64,000 nucleotides of DNA, from positions 105,124-169,123 of the forward strand of contig NZ_JALBCV010000006.1 in assembly GCF_022602565.1 (NCBI RefSeq). The letters run 5' to 3'. Made by a program: the position numbers and the translations under genes. A model generated the notes under the pieces. It saw only the letters and a list, made by a program, of their open reading frames with translations. It was not told the origin of the DNA and made no database searches. Of the stretch, positions 1-10,345 are shown piece after piece; the first letter of the stretch is position 1; each line of letters opens with the position of its first letter. The DNA comes from Rosenbergiella metrosideri. GTDB lineage: Bacteria > Pseudomonadota > Gammaproteobacteria > Enterobacterales > Enterobacteriaceae.

Positions 1-453
1 TCAGCATAGAGGGTTGCTGAAACGCTAATTTGATATGTCTGTAAAAGATTACACTGTTTAGAAACCATCCCACATATATCGCGAGAAAGAGAGATACTTG
101 AGTTTGACTCAATGTACGAACTTTTATCATTACACCCAACTTGTAAAAAAATATGCCATCTATCAGGACAAGACTGAGAGTATTAGAATAAAAATGAGTT
201 CGAAAAAAAAGAAAAAAAGCACAAAAAAATAAGAAAAAGTCACAAATTAAGATTAAGCGACTGCTATTTTCTTAGGTTAGCGGGGGAATACGGCGACGTA
301 ACTTTAACGCGACACCTCATCTTTACCCCCTACTTTTTAGCGTAATTTTCGTATTGCCCCGTTGGCGTTGGACGCTGTTTGCTCTATTCTACTGATCACG
401 CGCTTGAGATATCTCATAGGCTGCAAACCGATTTAATACAGGAGTTGTAATCA
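1..453. other. AT-rich intergenic stretch at window edge
   Basis: No convincing gene is seen. The stretch is AT-rich with A-runs near 185-240 and presumably holds the promoter of the following lipoprotein gene. A GGAG ribosome-binding site lies about 8 bases before the ATG at 454. I could not define a promoter with confidence. Confidence 0.5.
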
Positions 454-1158
454 ATGGCATCAGGACTTTCACAAATGATGAAAAAAGTAGGTGGGTTAAT
501 TGCGTTACTGATGGTGATGTGTCAACTCACTGCGTGTGGCGATAAAGATGCGGACCAACGTAAAGCATTTAGTGATTTCTTACAAAATACGGTTATGCGT
601 AGCGGAACGCAATTACCAGCACTCAGCGAGAACCAAAAGAAATCGTTCGGTAATTATGTGGGCGACTATGCCATCCTTTATGGGTTCTCACAACAGCTTA
701 CTCGCGCGTTAAACGATGGTATCCGCCCAGTCACTGATCAACTTTCCATAATTCACACTCCACAGGATTACCTAGCCCAGCGTGATGCGTTACGTCAGGC
801 AGGTGGTGCGCTCAATGTCGTCTCTCAACAAGTACAAAATGCGCGTAACTTAGCCGATAGCAGTAAAAGCTCGTTAAAACTGCCAGAAGATCTACAAAAA
901 GTGTATGAAGACGCGTATAAAAAGACGGTAACCACCCCAGCGGATAACTTACAGCCGATTTTACCGGAGCTGCAAGCATTAACCCAGGCGGTATTGGACA
1001 CTGCTGACTTTTTACAAGCACAAGACTCTCGTCTGAGCTTCAATAACAATGCAGTGCAATTCCCTACCCAAGATCAAGTCAATCAATACAACACCTTAGT
1101 CGGCAATATTAGCAGCCATGCTAACTCTTTAAGCCAAGCTAAAGGTTTACTCCAGTAA
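454..1158 (+). CDS. yiaF: DUF3053 lipoprotein YiaF
   Basis: A 234-residue protein with a basic N-terminus, a short hydrophobic stretch and a lipobox LTAC with the lipidated cysteine at residue 28, so it should be exported and anchored as a lipoprotein. The rest is soluble and mostly helical. Shared stretches such as DQRKAF.DFLQNTVMRSG and the length match E. coli YiaF (236 residues), whose function is not known. The start at 454 follows a GGAG; alternative ATGs at 475 and 478 would shorten the signal peptide n-region. A perfect 10-bp hairpin follows the stop. Confidence 0.88.
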   Translation: MASGLSQMMKKVGGLIALLMVMCQLTACGDKDADQRKAFSDFLQNTVMRSGTQLPALSENQKKSFGNYVGDYAILYGFSQQLTRALNDGIRPVTDQLSIIHTPQDYLAQRDALRQAGGALNVVSQQVQNARNLADSSKSSLKLPEDLQKVYEDAYKKTVTTPADNLQPILPELQALTQAVLDTADFLQAQDSRLSFNNNAVQFPTQDQVNQYNTLVGNISSHANSLSQAKGLLQ

Positions 1159-1170
1159 TAAAGCGTTCTC

Positions 1171-1196
1171 CGTAGGTGGATTCTGCTCCACCTACG
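1171..1196 (+). terminator. Hairpin after yiaF
   Basis: Perfect inverted repeat CGTAGGTGGA / TCCACCTACG with a 6-base loop directly after yiaF. It lacks a following T-run, so it may be a weak terminator or an mRNA 3' stabilising hairpin. Confidence 0.5.
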
Positions 1197-1251
1197 CTGC
1201 TCCCATCACATTTTTCGTGTATCCTATCTCTAAGCAGAAAGGAGCCCAATT

Positions 1252-1614
1252 ATGAAAGATCCCATCAAGGCTGAAATTAAACGTCTCAGCGATCAACTCG
1301 ACAGCATCAACCACAAATCACAGCCTCTATTAGAAAGCGGTAATGTGGAAAAGCTTGGCGAGTTAATGAAAGAAAAAGTCACGATTGAAGAAGAACTTCA
1401 ACGTCTTCGTGAAGCTCATACCGCTAGTTTGAGTAAAGAAGCGCAGAAACTACAGAAACTCGGTTTTCAGCGGGCAATCACCAAGAAAGAGCAAGCAGAT
1501 ATGGGGGCACTGAAGAAACGTGTTCGCGGGATTATCGTTGTTCACCCGATGACAGCACTAGGCCGTGAAATGGGCTTAGAAGCTGTAACAGGCTTTGCAC
1601 GCGAGAAGTTTTAA
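1252..1614 (+). CDS. yibL: YibL family ribosome-associated protein (DUF2810)
   Basis: A 120-residue, highly charged, helix-rich protein, the same length as E. coli YibL and nearly identical in the C-terminal half ([13 protein letters not shown], then [14 protein letters not shown]). The first 60 residues look like a coiled coil rich in Glu, Lys and Leu. YibL has been reported to associate with ribosomes; its precise role is unknown. A strong AAAGGAG lies about 8 bases before the ATG. It is convergent with the following VirK-like gene, with a shared hairpin between them. Confidence 0.88.
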   Translation: MKDPIKAEIKRLSDQLDSINHKSQPLLESGNVEKLGELMKEKVTIEEELQRLREAHTASLSKEAQKLQKLGFQRAITKKEQADMGALKKRVRGIIVVHPMTALGREMGLEAVTGFAREKF

Positions 1615-1623
1615 TGCGTTCAC

Positions 1624-1653
1624 GAGGAGATCGTCGCTCGCCGACGTCTCCTC
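1624..1653. terminator. Hairpin between convergent yibL and virK-like genes
   Basis: Inverted repeat GAGGAGA-t-CGTCG / CGACG-TCTCCTC with a 5-base loop, 12 paired bases and one bulge, lying between two convergent genes. No T-run follows on either side, so its use as a bidirectional terminator is inferred from position. Confidence 0.5.
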
Positions 1654-1661
1654 ATGCGTAG

Positions 1662-2591
1662 TCATACAGATTTTTGCTCGATTTGCTGCTGCAAATCATC
1701 CAGCAATTGATAACGTCTACGGTATTCAGCCCGCTTTTTACTCGCAATATCTTCAATATTTTTTCTTGGTTGAGTTAAAGGCAATAAGAACAGTTTATTA
1801 GCTTGCTCTTCCCCACCTAAGGTTGTCCAAAACTCGTTATATCGCGCATGTATCAATTCCCGCTTGCTTAAGCGGTAGCGCAACTCTTTAACGAAGATAT
1901 GAGATTCATCGCCTACTGCGCAGATTTGGGTAAGATGACAAGCCTTTGCTATCAACATCAGCGTTTCGACAAGCAAACGCTTCGGAAAAATCCCTTCACA
2001 AGCTTTGGTTGCGTCCCGAATAATATTCTGGTCAAGATGGCGCCCTGGCCCCTGCAGGCCAGCAATGATAATACTTGGCTTATCCTGATAATCGGCTAAG
2101 GAGAAACTGAGACTCGTAATGGCTTCGTTACGGAAGTGAAATATGAGTGTCAGTTCGCCCTCACGATCAAATATTGCCGGCACGCAATAGATAGTAATCG
2201 GTTCATCGTTTTTGCCTAACCAGCTCAAGAGAGGGATTTCACGCCGTTGCCCTGATAAAAATGCACTCAATTCACTTGGGTGAAGATGTTCAATACGCTG
2301 ATAGTGAGAAAGAATTTTCTCCGCTCGTTGTGACGCTTTCAATCCGCCAATTAAATAGGGGCGATGAATTTTTGCCGGCACGATGCCGTGAGTGTCTAAA
2401 ATAAGCGGTAAATTTTTTAATCGCGTTAGCGCGGAAAAATAGCGGTAGCTCACAAGTGGCGCGCAAGCGCTACGAAAAACAAACTTTCTATAAAAGCGCC
2501 CACGTTTCCAAGCTCGGTGCGGCTTGTATTTACGCTTCAGCAAATCAACGAGTAGTTGCTTATGAGTCAAAGACTCGTTCGAAGTAGACAT
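1662..2591 (-). CDS. VirK/YbjX family protein (DUF535)
   Basis: A 309-residue protein recognised as a member of the VirK/YbjX (DUF535) family by overall layout: basic N-terminus, central FHFRN and IAGLQGPGRH segments, and a C-terminal basic helix-rich tail. No signal peptide or membrane span is evident. VirK-type proteins have been linked to virulence and to envelope or antimicrobial-peptide stress in Shigella and Salmonella, but the biochemical activity is not established. AGAGAGA precedes the ATG. It stands alone between yibL and sodA. Confidence 0.78.
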   Translation of the reverse strand: MSTSNESLTHKQLLVDLLKRKYKPHRAWKRGRFYRKFVFRSACAPLVSYRYFSALTRLKNLPLILDTHGIVPAKIHRPYLIGGLKASQRAEKILSHYQRIEHLHPSELSAFLSGQRREIPLLSWLGKNDEPITIYCVPAIFDREGELTLIFHFRNEAITSLSFSLADYQDKPSIIIAGLQGPGRHLDQNIIRDATKACEGIFPKRLLVETLMLIAKACHLTQICAVGDESHIFVKELRYRLSKRELIHARYNEFWTTLGGEEQANKLFLLPLTQPRKNIEDIASKKRAEYRRRYQLLDDLQQQIEQKSV

Positions 2592-2678
2592 AGGTCTCTC
2601 TGGACTAAATAATGTGTGTTGAGTCGATTTTATGCCTTATTAAATAAACTTGTGCTAAATAAAATGCGATAACAACTA

Positions 2679-2721
2679 AAAATACAAAACCTCATGCAAA
2701 TCTCTCAATCTGCATGAGGTT
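2679..2721 (-). terminator. Rho-independent terminator of sodA
   Basis: Stem AACCTCATGCA / TGCATGAGGTT (11 perfect pairs, 12-base loop) just downstream of the sodA stop. Read on the minus strand it is followed by a T-rich run. Confidence 0.85.
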
Positions 2722-2737
2722 AAATCGAACCTTACCG

Positions 2738-3355
2738 TTATTTTGCGTTAGCAAAACGGGCTGCAGCTTCGTCCCAGTTCACAACATTCCAGAATGCTTT
2801 AATGTAGTCAGGGCGCTTATTTTGATATTTCAGGTAGTAAGCGTGCTCCCACACATCTAAGCCAACAATTGGGTAGCCTGATGCGCCAGAGATTGCTTCA
2901 CCCATTAATGGGCTATCTTGGTTAGCCGTAGAAACTACCGCTAATTTGCCACCTTTTTTAACCAGCCATGCCCAGCCAGAACCAAAACGAGTCGCCGCGG
3001 CTTTTTCGAATTCTTCTTGGAATTTTTCGACGCTACCGAAATCTTTTTCGATCGCTGCTTTTAATTCACCTTGCAGAGTGGTGCCGGTTTTCAAACCTTT
3101 CCAGAAGAAGCTATGGTTAGCGTGACCGCCCGCGTTGTTACGTAAGACAACCTTTTTATCAGCAGGAACGTTGTCTAATTGAGTGATCAGCTCTTCAACG
3201 GGCAGATCCGCAAATGGCGTCCCTTCGAGGGCAGCATTAGCGTTATTTACATAAGTCTGGTGATGTTTAGTATGATGAATTTCCATTGTTTCTTTATCGA
3301 AATGTGGTTCCAACGCATCATAAGCATACGGCAGGGATGGCAGTGAATAACTCAT
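2738..3355 (-). CDS. sodA: Manganese superoxide dismutase
   Basis: Converts superoxide to hydrogen peroxide and oxygen in the cytoplasm. The 205-residue product has the family ligand set: His in the N-terminal IHHTKHH segment, His in HANHSFFW, and Asp and His in the C-terminal [11 protein letters not shown] motif. The GSGWAW segment fits the Mn/Fe SOD fold, and overall similarity is to the Mn enzyme of enterobacteria. The start at 3355 is chosen because AGAGG lies just upstream and the protein then begins MSYSLP as in E. coli; an in-frame upstream start at 3370 lacks support. Single gene with its own terminator. Confidence 0.95.
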   Translation of the reverse strand: MSYSLPSLPYAYDALEPHFDKETMEIHHTKHHQTYVNNANAALEGTPFADLPVEELITQLDNVPADKKVVLRNNAGGHANHSFFWKGLKTGTTLQGELKAAIEKDFGSVEKFQEEFEKAAATRFGSGWAWLVKKGGKLAVVSTANQDSPLMGEAISGASGYPIVGLDVWEHAYYLKYQNKRPDYIKAFWNVVNWDEAAARFANAK

Positions 3356-3593
3356 GTTCAACCTCTCCAATTAAGTGTTTATCATACAGCGTCAATTGAG
3401 TGACACTGTTCAGACTGTCCTTTCATTATAGTTAAATAATTGATCTGGAAAAGAAGAAACAATGCCCTACGTTGAGTAGGGGTTTTGCGGGTTTTCGAGT
3501 AGTTGGCTAATATTGACCGATGTTCGTGCTATTTCACCGCAAATGGTGACGAGCTACCGCGCTAATCTCTTTTTTTGACTAAGCTTATCGTAG

Positions 3594-4394
3594 TTAATCG
3601 CCGGACTGACTGATTACTCTCTGAGCATGGGTATAGATGATTGCTCGATGTCCTCGACTAAAGCCCACTAGGGTTAAGCCCTGTGACTGCGCCAGATCGA
3701 CGGCACGCTGGGTCGCGGCAGAAGCCGCGCACAGCACTTCAACGCCACAGCTAATTGCCTTCTGTACAATTTCGTAACTGGCTCGACTGGAGATCAGCAC
3801 GCATCCCTCTTTTCCCCACTCGGCTTTGGACCGAGCACCCAACAATTTATCCAGTGCGACGTGACGACCAATATCTTCATAGCCTGCGCAAACCCGGCCT
3901 TGGCCATCAACCCAAGCTGCAATATGGGTGCAAGCGGTCTGCTGGCCAATGGGTTGCATCGCCTTGAGTTGGTCCAATGCCGAGGCGAGGTGGGATAACG
4001 CAAACTGCTGGGTAAAGGAAAGAGGCCGTAGGGGATGCTCGACCATCGCCAACTGCTCCGTTCCACATAGGCCACACCCGGTACGCCCTACCAGGGCGCG
4101 GCGACGCTGTTTTAGAGCCATAAAGCAGCCACTGGCTAATTCAATATGCACCTCTATCCCTAAGGCTTGTGGGCAGAGGGTAATACCATAAATCTGTTCG
4201 ACTCGTTCGATTATCCCTTCTGACAGTGAAAACCCCCGCGCAAAGTCCTCTAAATTCTGCGGGGTACACATCATGACGACATGAGAGATACCATTATAGA
4301 CTAAGGCCACCGCCACTTCTTCGGCGAGGGTATCGTCATGATACTTCACCCCCTGAGCAGACCATTCGACGATGGAAAAGCGTTTCACTGTCAT
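3594..4394 (-). CDS. fdhD: Formate dehydrogenase accessory sulfurtransferase FdhD
   Basis: FdhD passes sulfur from IscS to the molybdenum cofactor of formate dehydrogenases. The 266-residue product has the hallmark CGLCG motif at residues 107-111 that carries the sulfur, and the conserved blocks [25 protein letters not shown] and SSRASYE.VQKA. It is about 10 residues shorter at the N-terminus than E. coli FdhD. Its usual partners, the fdo formate dehydrogenase genes, are not in this window; here it sits between the glyS terminator and sodA. Confidence 0.92.
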   Translation of the reverse strand: MTVKRFSIVEWSAQGVKYHDDTLAEEVAVALVYNGISHVVMMCTPQNLEDFARGFSLSEGIIERVEQIYGITLCPQALGIEVHIELASGCFMALKQRRRALVGRTGCGLCGTEQLAMVEHPLRPLSFTQQFALSHLASALDQLKAMQPIGQQTACTHIAAWVDGQGRVCAGYEDIGRHVALDKLLGARSKAEWGKEGCVLISSRASYEIVQKAISCGVEVLCAASAATQRAVDLAQSQGLTLVGFSRGHRAIIYTHAQRVISQSGD

Positions 4395-4409
4395 GCTGTT
4401 ACCCTATTA

Positions 4410-4440
4410 AAAAAAAAGCCCGAAGAGTTTCTCCGGGCTT
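4410..4440 (-). terminator. Rho-independent terminator of glyQS
   Basis: Stem AAGCCCG / CGGGCTT closing a small AT-rich loop. On the minus strand it is followed by a T-run (A-run 4409-4417 on plus). It lies 20 bases past the glyS stop. Confidence 0.88.
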
Positions 4441-4460
4441 TATTGATAGACGTCTAATGC

Positions 4461-6530
4461 CTATTGAAGCAGTGAAATATCCGCGACTTGTAGGAACAAC
4501 TCACGTAATTTGACTAACAGGGTTAGACGGTTAACCCGTACTGCCTGGTCTTCAGCATTGACCATCACTTGCTCGAAGAAGTTATCGACGGCTTCACGAA
4601 GTTGTGCCAGGTCGATTAGCGCTTCTTGGTAGCGGCCTTGCTCGAAATAAGGCTGTAACTTACTGTTCAACGCGCTGACGTAGGTGGCGAGTTTAATTTC
4701 AGCATTCTCTTTTAATAGAGAAGCTTGAACTGCTGTATCAACCTCAACATCCGACTTAGCAAGAATATTGGAAACACGTTTATTTGCTGCCGCTAAGCTT
4801 TCCGCTTCAGGCAAGGTACGGAAGTGAGAAACGGCCTTCATTCGCGCATCAAAATCCGCAGGGCGGGTAGGACGACGCGCTAATACGGCTTGGATGGTAT
4901 CAACGCTATGACCCTCTTCCAGATACCAGCTTCTAAAACGTCCCAGCATGAAGTCAACCACATCCGTGGTAACCGCGGTATTCGTCAGTTTATCGCCATA
5001 GAGTTTCACGGCTTCTTCGGTCAGCGACTGCAGATCTAAGTTTAGATCTTTCTCGACGATAATCCGTAATACACCCAGCGCCGCGCGACGCAATGCAAAG
5101 GGATCTTTATCCCCTTTTGGATGCTGACCAATACCGAAAATTCCCGCTAACGTATCCATTTTATCAGCGATAGCCAACGCACACGCGACAAGACTAGAAG
5201 GTAAGGCATCGCCAGCGAAACGCGGTTGATACTGTTCATTCAACGCGACGGCCACGTCTTCGGCTTCTCCGTCGTGACGGGCATAGTGCATGCCCATGAT
5301 GCCTTGCGTATCAGTAAACTCGCACACCATGTTCGTCATCAAATCACACTTAGAGAGCAACCCTGCTCGCGTCGCATGGCTGACGTCGGCTCCAATTTGT
5401 CCTGCAATCCAGCCTGCAAGAGCTTGAATCCGATCAGTTTTATCCCGTAATGTCCCCAATTGTTTTTGGAACAGCACAGTTTCGAGACGTGGAAGTTGGT
5501 CTTCTAAGCGTAACTTACGGTCAGCATTAAAGAAAAATTCAGCATCGGCCAAGCGTGGACGCACCACTTTCTCATTACCAGAGATAATTTGCTGCGGATC
5601 GCTAGACTCAATGTTGGTGACGAAAATAAAGTGAGATAAAAGCTCGCCCTGTGCAGAATAGACGGGGAAGTATTTCTGATCGCCTTTCATCGTGTAGACC
5701 AAGGCTTCTTTCGGCACCGTAAGGAATTTCTCTTCAAATTGTGCCGTCAGAACAATGGGCCACTCGACAAGCGAGGTAACTTCTTCCAATAGGCTATCGC
5801 TCAGGTCCGCAATACCTCCGACCTGCAAGGCGGCCGCCTTAGCATCGGCCTCGATCTTCGCTTTACGCTCAGCGTAATCCGCCATGACCTTACCACGTTC
5901 GGCAAGAATGGTTGGGTACTCATCGGCATGAGCAATGTCAAAAGCGCTCTCGCCCATAAAGCGGTGCCCGCGTAGCGTTCGTCCAGACGCCACGCCAAGA
6001 ATGGTCGCAGATAAGACTTCCGCCCCTAGCAGTAGGGTGACTGTATGCACTGGGCGAACAAATTGCTCGCTACTCGCTCCCCAACGCATGAGTTTCGGTA
6101 CGGGTAATTTGGCTAAGACTTTAGCAACCATATCCGGTAATAGCGCGGCCGCGGATTCACCCGGCACCTGCGCACGGTAAACCAGCCACTCGCCTTTGTC
6201 GGTCGCCAGGCGCTCGGCTTGATCAACAGTGATCCCGTTGCCACGCGCCCACCCCTCAGCGGCCTTGGTCGGCTGACCTTCGCTGTCGTAGGCCGCTGCG
6301 ATAGCGGGACCACGCTTTTCAACGATACGATCGTCTTGTTTGTCACTAAGACTCAGCACTTTGACGGCTAAACGACGAGGGGTCGCATACCACTCTACGG
6401 TTTGATATGAAAGTCCGGCTTGGTCAATCTCTTGCGTTAATTGATCGGCAAAGGCCTGCGCGAGTTGGCGCAACGCTTTAGGTGGTAACTCTTCAGTTCC
6501 AATTTCCACCAGAAAAGTATTTTCGCTCAT
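4461..6530 (-). CDS. glyS: Glycyl-tRNA synthetase beta subunit
   Basis: Beta subunit of the tetrameric (alpha2beta2) glycyl-tRNA synthetase; it recognises tRNA-Gly and supports charging by the alpha subunit. The 689-residue product has the same length as E. coli GlyS and is nearly colinear with it, from [19 protein letters not shown] to the C-terminal [14 protein letters not shown]. An HD-like segment with a DALR-type anticodon-binding C-terminus is typical of the family. I start at 6530 by homology; an in-frame ATG two codons upstream (6536) is possible. It follows glyQ by 9 bases. Confidence 0.96.
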   Translation of the reverse strand: MSENTFLVEIGTEELPPKALRQLAQAFADQLTQEIDQAGLSYQTVEWYATPRRLAVKVLSLSDKQDDRIVEKRGPAIAAAYDSEGQPTKAAEGWARGNGITVDQAERLATDKGEWLVYRAQVPGESAAALLPDMVAKVLAKLPVPKLMRWGASSEQFVRPVHTVTLLLGAEVLSATILGVASGRTLRGHRFMGESAFDIAHADEYPTILAERGKVMADYAERKAKIEADAKAAALQVGGIADLSDSLLEEVTSLVEWPIVLTAQFEEKFLTVPKEALVYTMKGDQKYFPVYSAQGELLSHFIFVTNIESSDPQQIISGNEKVVRPRLADAEFFFNADRKLRLEDQLPRLETVLFQKQLGTLRDKTDRIQALAGWIAGQIGADVSHATRAGLLSKCDLMTNMVCEFTDTQGIMGMHYARHDGEAEDVAVALNEQYQPRFAGDALPSSLVACALAIADKMDTLAGIFGIGQHPKGDKDPFALRRAALGVLRIIVEKDLNLDLQSLTEEAVKLYGDKLTNTAVTTDVVDFMLGRFRSWYLEEGHSVDTIQAVLARRPTRPADFDARMKAVSHFRTLPEAESLAAANKRVSNILAKSDVEVDTAVQASLLKENAEIKLATYVSALNSKLQPYFEQGRYQEALIDLAQLREAVDNFFEQVMVNAEDQAVRVNRLTLLVKLRELFLQVADISLLQ

Positions 6531-6539
6531 CCCCATCCC

Positions 6540-7451
6540 TTATTTGGTTTTATGACACATTGGGAAGCCCAAGGCTTCACGAGAAGCGTAATACGCTTCA
6601 GCAACTGCTTTTGTCAGGGTACGGATACGCAGAATGTAGCGTTGACGCTCTGTCACCGAAATCGCCTTACGGGCGTCTAACAAGTTAAAGCAGTGTGCGG
6701 CTTTCAGGATCCGCTCATAGGCAGGGAGAGGTAACGGCGTTTCTAACGCCAGAAGCTGTTGCGCTTCTTTCTCGTGTTGCTCAAAGCAGGTGAACAGAAA
6801 GTCAACGTCGGCATACTCGAAGTTGTACGTCGATTGCTCCACTTCGTTTTGATGGAAGACATCCCCATAGGTGGTTTTACCCAGCGGACCGTCACTCCAA
6901 ACGAGGTCGTAAACACTGTCAACGCCTTGGATATACATGGCCAGACGTTCTAAACCGTAAGTAATTTCACCGGTAACAGGCTTGCATTCGAGTCCACCTA
7001 CTTGTTGGAAATAGGTAAACTGTGTGACTTCCATTCCGTTTAACCAGATTTCCCAGCCTAAGCCCCACGCACCGAGCGTTGGGTTTTCCCAGTTATCTTC
7101 AACAAAACGGATATCGTGTACGGTAGGGTCCAGACCGAGTGCTTTTAACGATCCTAAATAGAGTTCTTGGATGTTTTCAGGCGACGGTTTGATGACCACT
7201 TGGAATTGGTAATAGTGTTGCAGGCGGTTAGGGTTTTCACCGTAGCGGCCGTCAGTCGGGCGACGAGAGGGTTGCACATAGGCAGACGCCATAGGCTCTG
7301 GCCCTAACGCGCGCAGACAAGTCATTGGATGAGAGGTGCCGGCGCCGACTTCCATATCCAAAGGCTGGATAATAGTACAGCCCTGGTTTGCCCAGTAGTC
7401 CTGCAATGTCAGGATCAGTCCTTGAAAGGTTTTGGTATCAAACTTTTGCAT
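6540..7451 (-). CDS. glyQ: Glycyl-tRNA synthetase alpha subunit
   Basis: Catalytic alpha subunit of heterotetrameric glycyl-tRNA synthetase, a class II enzyme that activates glycine with ATP. The 303-residue product has the expected motifs, including [10 protein letters not shown] near the N-terminus, [19 protein letters not shown], and [22 protein letters not shown] in the core. Transcribed first in a glyQ-glyS operon as in other enterobacteria. Confidence 0.96.
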   Translation of the reverse strand: MQKFDTKTFQGLILTLQDYWANQGCTIIQPLDMEVGAGTSHPMTCLRALGPEPMASAYVQPSRRPTDGRYGENPNRLQHYYQFQVVIKPSPENIQELYLGSLKALGLDPTVHDIRFVEDNWENPTLGAWGLGWEIWLNGMEVTQFTYFQQVGGLECKPVTGEITYGLERLAMYIQGVDSVYDLVWSDGPLGKTTYGDVFHQNEVEQSTYNFEYADVDFLFTCFEQHEKEAQQLLALETPLPLPAYERILKAAHCFNLLDARKAISVTERQRYILRIRTLTKAVAEAYYASREALGFPMCHKTK

Positions 7452-7579
7452 TATGAGTTCCGCACGCGATACGCTAAAAAAAGTGAAGGCTAGTATACCC
7501 TCTGGCTGTCAGATATGCAGCCGTAAATCCTTAGCAAATACGAACGAAACTCAACAATAAGGCAACCTTGGGTCAGTTA

Positions 7580-7960
7580 TTATACCTTACTGTACAATGC
7601 GCAAAGCTTATTACCGAACGGATCGCGCAGATAGGCAAGGTAAAGCTCACGTTCACCCACGGTTCTTATACCAGGAGGGGATTCGATTGCCGTTCCCCCT
7701 GCCTGCGCACCAACTTGATGCCATTGATTGACCGCTTCTTCGTTGGGCAGCGCCCAGCCGATCGTGCCACCGTTCGCTCCACTTGCGGACTCACCATTGA
7801 TTGGACGCGTCACTAAGAACATTTGCTGCCCTTTGATGTAATAGAGACGTCCTTTATCATCGATACCTTGCGCGTCAGCACCAATCACGGTGAATAACGC
7901 GTCATAAAATTTTTGCGATACAGCGATATCATCAGAACCTAGCATAACGTGACTGAACAT
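7580..7960 (-). CDS. VOC (glyoxalase/bleomycin-resistance fold) family protein
   Basis: A 126-residue single-domain protein with the paired beta-alpha-beta-beta-beta pattern of the vicinal oxygen chelate fold: MFSHVMLGSDDIAVSQKFYDALF at the start and YLAYLRDPFGNKLCALY at the end, the latter holding the typical DPFGN turn. Substrate unknown; relatives include metal-dependent lyases, dioxygenases and resistance proteins. I start at 7960 because AGAGAGGA lies just upstream; the reading frame is open further back into fumA but without support. It is 50 bases downstream of fumarase on the same strand and may be read from it. Confidence 0.78.
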   Translation of the reverse strand: MFSHVMLGSDDIAVSQKFYDALFTVIGADAQGIDDKGRLYYIKGQQMFLVTRPINGESASGANGGTIGWALPNEEAVNQWHQVGAQAGGTAIESPPGIRTVGERELYLAYLRDPFGNKLCALYSKV

Positions 7961-7982
7961 TTTATCCTCTCTCTGCATAATG

Positions 7983-8004
7983 AAGGCGTGTCGACACACG
8001 CCTT
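7983..8004 (-). promoter_or_regulatory. Perfect hairpin between fumarase and VOC gene
   Basis: Inverted repeat AAGGCGTGT / ACACGCCTT around a CGAC loop, 7 bases after the fumarase stop and 22 bases before the VOC start. On the minus strand no T-run follows, so it is more likely an mRNA processing or stabilising hairpin or a partial terminator. On the plus strand only four Ts follow and no gene enters from that side. Confidence 0.55.
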
Positions 8005-8010
8005 TTGGGG

Positions 8011-9663
8011 CTACCCTTTTATCGCGCATCCTTGGCATTTACTGTTCTGGATGTTTTGGAAGAAATCATTACCTTTATCGTCAACTAAAATAAAAGCAGG
8101 GAAATCGGTGACCTCGATCTTCCAGATTGCTTCCATACCTAATTCAGGATAGGCGACACACTCTAATTTGGTAATGCTTTGTTGGGCAAGTACTGCGGCC
8201 GGTCCACCAATACTTCCCAAATAGAACCCGCCGTGTTGATGGCACGCATCCGTCACTTGTTGGCTTCGGTTCCCCTTCGCTAACATAATCATACTGCCAC
8301 CATTCGCTTGCAGCTGATCGACATAGGAGTCCATACGACCGGCGGTGGTCGGTCCTAGTGAGCCTGAGGCATACCCCTCCGGTGTTTTAGCTGGCCCTGC
8401 ATAATAAATCGGATGGTCTTTGACATATTGCGGCAGCGGTTCACCGCTATCCAATAACTCTTTTAATTTGGCATGCGCGATATCGCGGGCAACGATGATG
8501 GTGCCAGATAAGGATAGGCGAGTAGAGACCGGATAATGTGAGAGCTGTGCTAAGATTTCGGTCATCGGACGATTCAGATCGATACTGACCACATCCCCTT
8601 CGCCCTGTTGACGCATCGCTTCAGGAATATAGCGACCAGGATTAGCTTCAAGCTTCTCAATCCAAATCCCTTTACGGTTAATTTTCGCTTTGATATTGCG
8701 GTCGGCCGAGCACGAGACGCCCATGCCGATAGGACAGGATGCGCCGTGTCGGGGTAAACGAATAACGCGAATATCATGCGCAAAATATTTACCGCCAAAT
8801 TGCGCACCAATCCCTAAATTCTGTGCTGCATCTAACAGCTCTTGCTCTAATTGATGATCCCGGAAAGCTTGTCCATGCTCGTTACCACTCGACGGTAAGT
8901 TATCGTAATAGTGGGCTGATGCCAATTTCACCGTTTTGAGTGTCGCTTCCGCAGACGTTCCTCCAATCACAAAAGCAATATGATACGGCGGGCACGCAGA
9001 GGTGCCTAAACTGCGCATCTTTTCGACTAAATACTCTTTAAGTTTTCCCGGCGAGAGTAAAGCTTTGGTTTCTTGAAAGAGGTAGGTTTTATTGGCTGAG
9101 CCTCCGCCTTTCGCCATACAGAGAAACTTATACTCGTCTCCCTCTACGCTGTATAAATCAATCTGAGCTGGAAGGTTGGTGCCGGTGTTGACCTCTTTGT
9201 ACATATCCAACGGCGCATTCTGCGAGTAACGTAAGTTATCTTCGGTATAAGTGTTGTAGACGCCTTGTGCCAGCGCAGCTTCATCCCCGCCCCCGGTCCA
9301 CACTGCTTGCCCTTTTTTCCCAACAATGATCGCCGTTCCCGTATCTTGACAGGTTGGCAAGATGCCACGCGCCGCAATTTCAGAGTTACGCAGGAACTGA
9401 AGCGCAACGTAGCGATCGTTTTCACTGGCATCGGGATCATCGAGGATCGCAGCAACTTGTTGCTGGTGTGAGGCGCGTAATAAAAATGACGCATCGTGAA
9501 AAGCGTGTTGGGCGAGTAACGTTAGCGCAGCAGGATCAACCTTTAGTACCGATTGTCCTTCAAATTCAGTGACAGAAACATGGTCAGTGCTCAGTAAGTA
9601 ATATTCAGTTTTATCTTCAGATAGGGGGAAAGGTTCTTGGAAAAAAAACGGTTTATTCGACAT
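8011..9663 (-). CDS. fumA: Class I fumarate hydratase (4Fe-4S, FumA/FumB type)
   Basis: Interconverts fumarate and malate in the TCA cycle using an oxygen-sensitive [4Fe-4S] cluster. The 550-residue product matches E. coli FumA/FumB (548) over its full length; the cluster cysteine of PTCQDTGTA is at residue 105 as in E. coli, and the other cysteines are in [14 protein letters not shown] and [13 protein letters not shown]. The C-terminal half is the beta domain with [23 protein letters not shown] third E. coli paralogue has similar sequence, so the choice of symbol between fumA and fumB is loose. Upstream is a 680-bp region with a decayed gene. Confidence 0.93.
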   Translation of the reverse strand: MSNKPFFFQEPFPLSEDKTEYYLLSTDHVSVTEFEGQSVLKVDPAALTLLAQHAFHDASFLLRASHQQQVAAILDDPDASENDRYVALQFLRNSEIAARGILPTCQDTGTAIIVGKKGQAVWTGGGDEAALAQGVYNTYTEDNLRYSQNAPLDMYKEVNTGTNLPAQIDLYSVEGDEYKFLCMAKGGGSANKTYLFQETKALLSPGKLKEYLVEKMRSLGTSACPPYHIAFVIGGTSAEATLKTVKLASAHYYDNLPSSGNEHGQAFRDHQLEQELLDAAQNLGIGAQFGGKYFAHDIRVIRLPRHGASCPIGMGVSCSADRNIKAKINRKGIWIEKLEANPGRYIPEAMRQQGEGDVVSIDLNRPMTEILAQLSHYPVSTRLSLSGTIIVARDIAHAKLKELLDSGEPLPQYVKDHPIYYAGPAKTPEGYASGSLGPTTAGRMDSYVDQLQANGGSMIMLAKGNRSQQVTDACHQHGGFYLGSIGGPAAVLAQQSITKLECVAYPELGMEAIWKIEVTDFPAFILVDDKGNDFFQNIQNSKCQGCAIKG

Positions 9664-10345
9664 TCTTCAGCTCACTTGACTTTTTATTAGGACAGCCCGT
9701 TGCGCTCCTCATCATTGAGACGTTAGGGCAAACTTACTGGGAAAACATTTATGGAGTGATTATTAACATATTTATTACAAATGTCATCCCTGCTCTCCTC
9801 TCACTTAATCACACTCCTTACCCTCGGATAGTGATCTCCGTCGATAAAAACAGCGATTAGCCAGAGTCTGCTCAGGGTAGTGCTATTCAACAAAGCGATA
9901 CCCGATACCATATTCGGTAATGAAGTGTTGCGGCCGTCGCCGATCGGGTTCGAGTTTTTTTACGTAGATGACCAATATAGGCTCACAAGTTTTGTGATAG
10001 TCCGCGTATTGGCGGCCGCGACACAACGACAGGATAAAATATTACGCGAGCACTTTTTCAGAAGGGTACACCATTAACGCGATTAACGTATATCCCTCAC
10101 GGTAAAGTAAACAATTATCGATACTTCGTTATAGGTAATAAAAAGCGAGTGGCAGTAGTAGGCTTTCTACAACATCTATTTAACATGAATTAATAATATG
10201 TTTTTTACGTAAAAATGATAGGAGGAAATAAACATCAACTTTCAGTTATTTTTTTGCACACGTAAAGTGGAACTTTGCATTCTAAAAAAATTCAACGTAT
10301 AAAGTGCTTATAGCTATTTAGATGTCTAAACGTTTAGAAGGTCGT
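9664..10345. other. Long intergenic region between fumarase and mmuP
   Basis: Apart from the response-regulator remnant at 9883-10110, I see no gene. The part from 10110 to 10340 is AT-rich and should carry the mmuP promoter; a plus-strand open frame at 9880-10077 is only the shadow of the remnant. Confidence 0.6.
9883..10110 (-). pseudogene. Remnant of an OmpR-family response regulator (KdpE-like C-terminus)
   Basis: Reading the minus strand in one frame from 10110 gives residues like ..LIALMVYPSEKVLA, an in-frame TAA at 10042-10044, then ..QYADY.., VIYVKKLEPD and HFITEYGIGYRFVE followed by a TAG at 9883-9885. This mirrors the winged-helix DNA-binding domain of KdpE, which ends RPRHFITETGIGYRFML in E. 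coli. A stretch of the recognition-helix region is altered or shortened, and no receiver domain is found upstream. It is therefore a decayed 3' fragment. No other kdp gene is visible in the window. Confidence 0.75.

Noticed and set aside
104..130. TTGACT with TATCAT as a promoter for yiaF
   Set aside because: Spacing is only 15 bases and it lies over 300 bases from the gene; too weak to list as a feature.
9880..10077. 65-residue open frame on the plus strand
   Set aside because: It is the complement of the KdpE-like fragment and shows no protein pattern of its own; the minus-strand reading explains the conservation.
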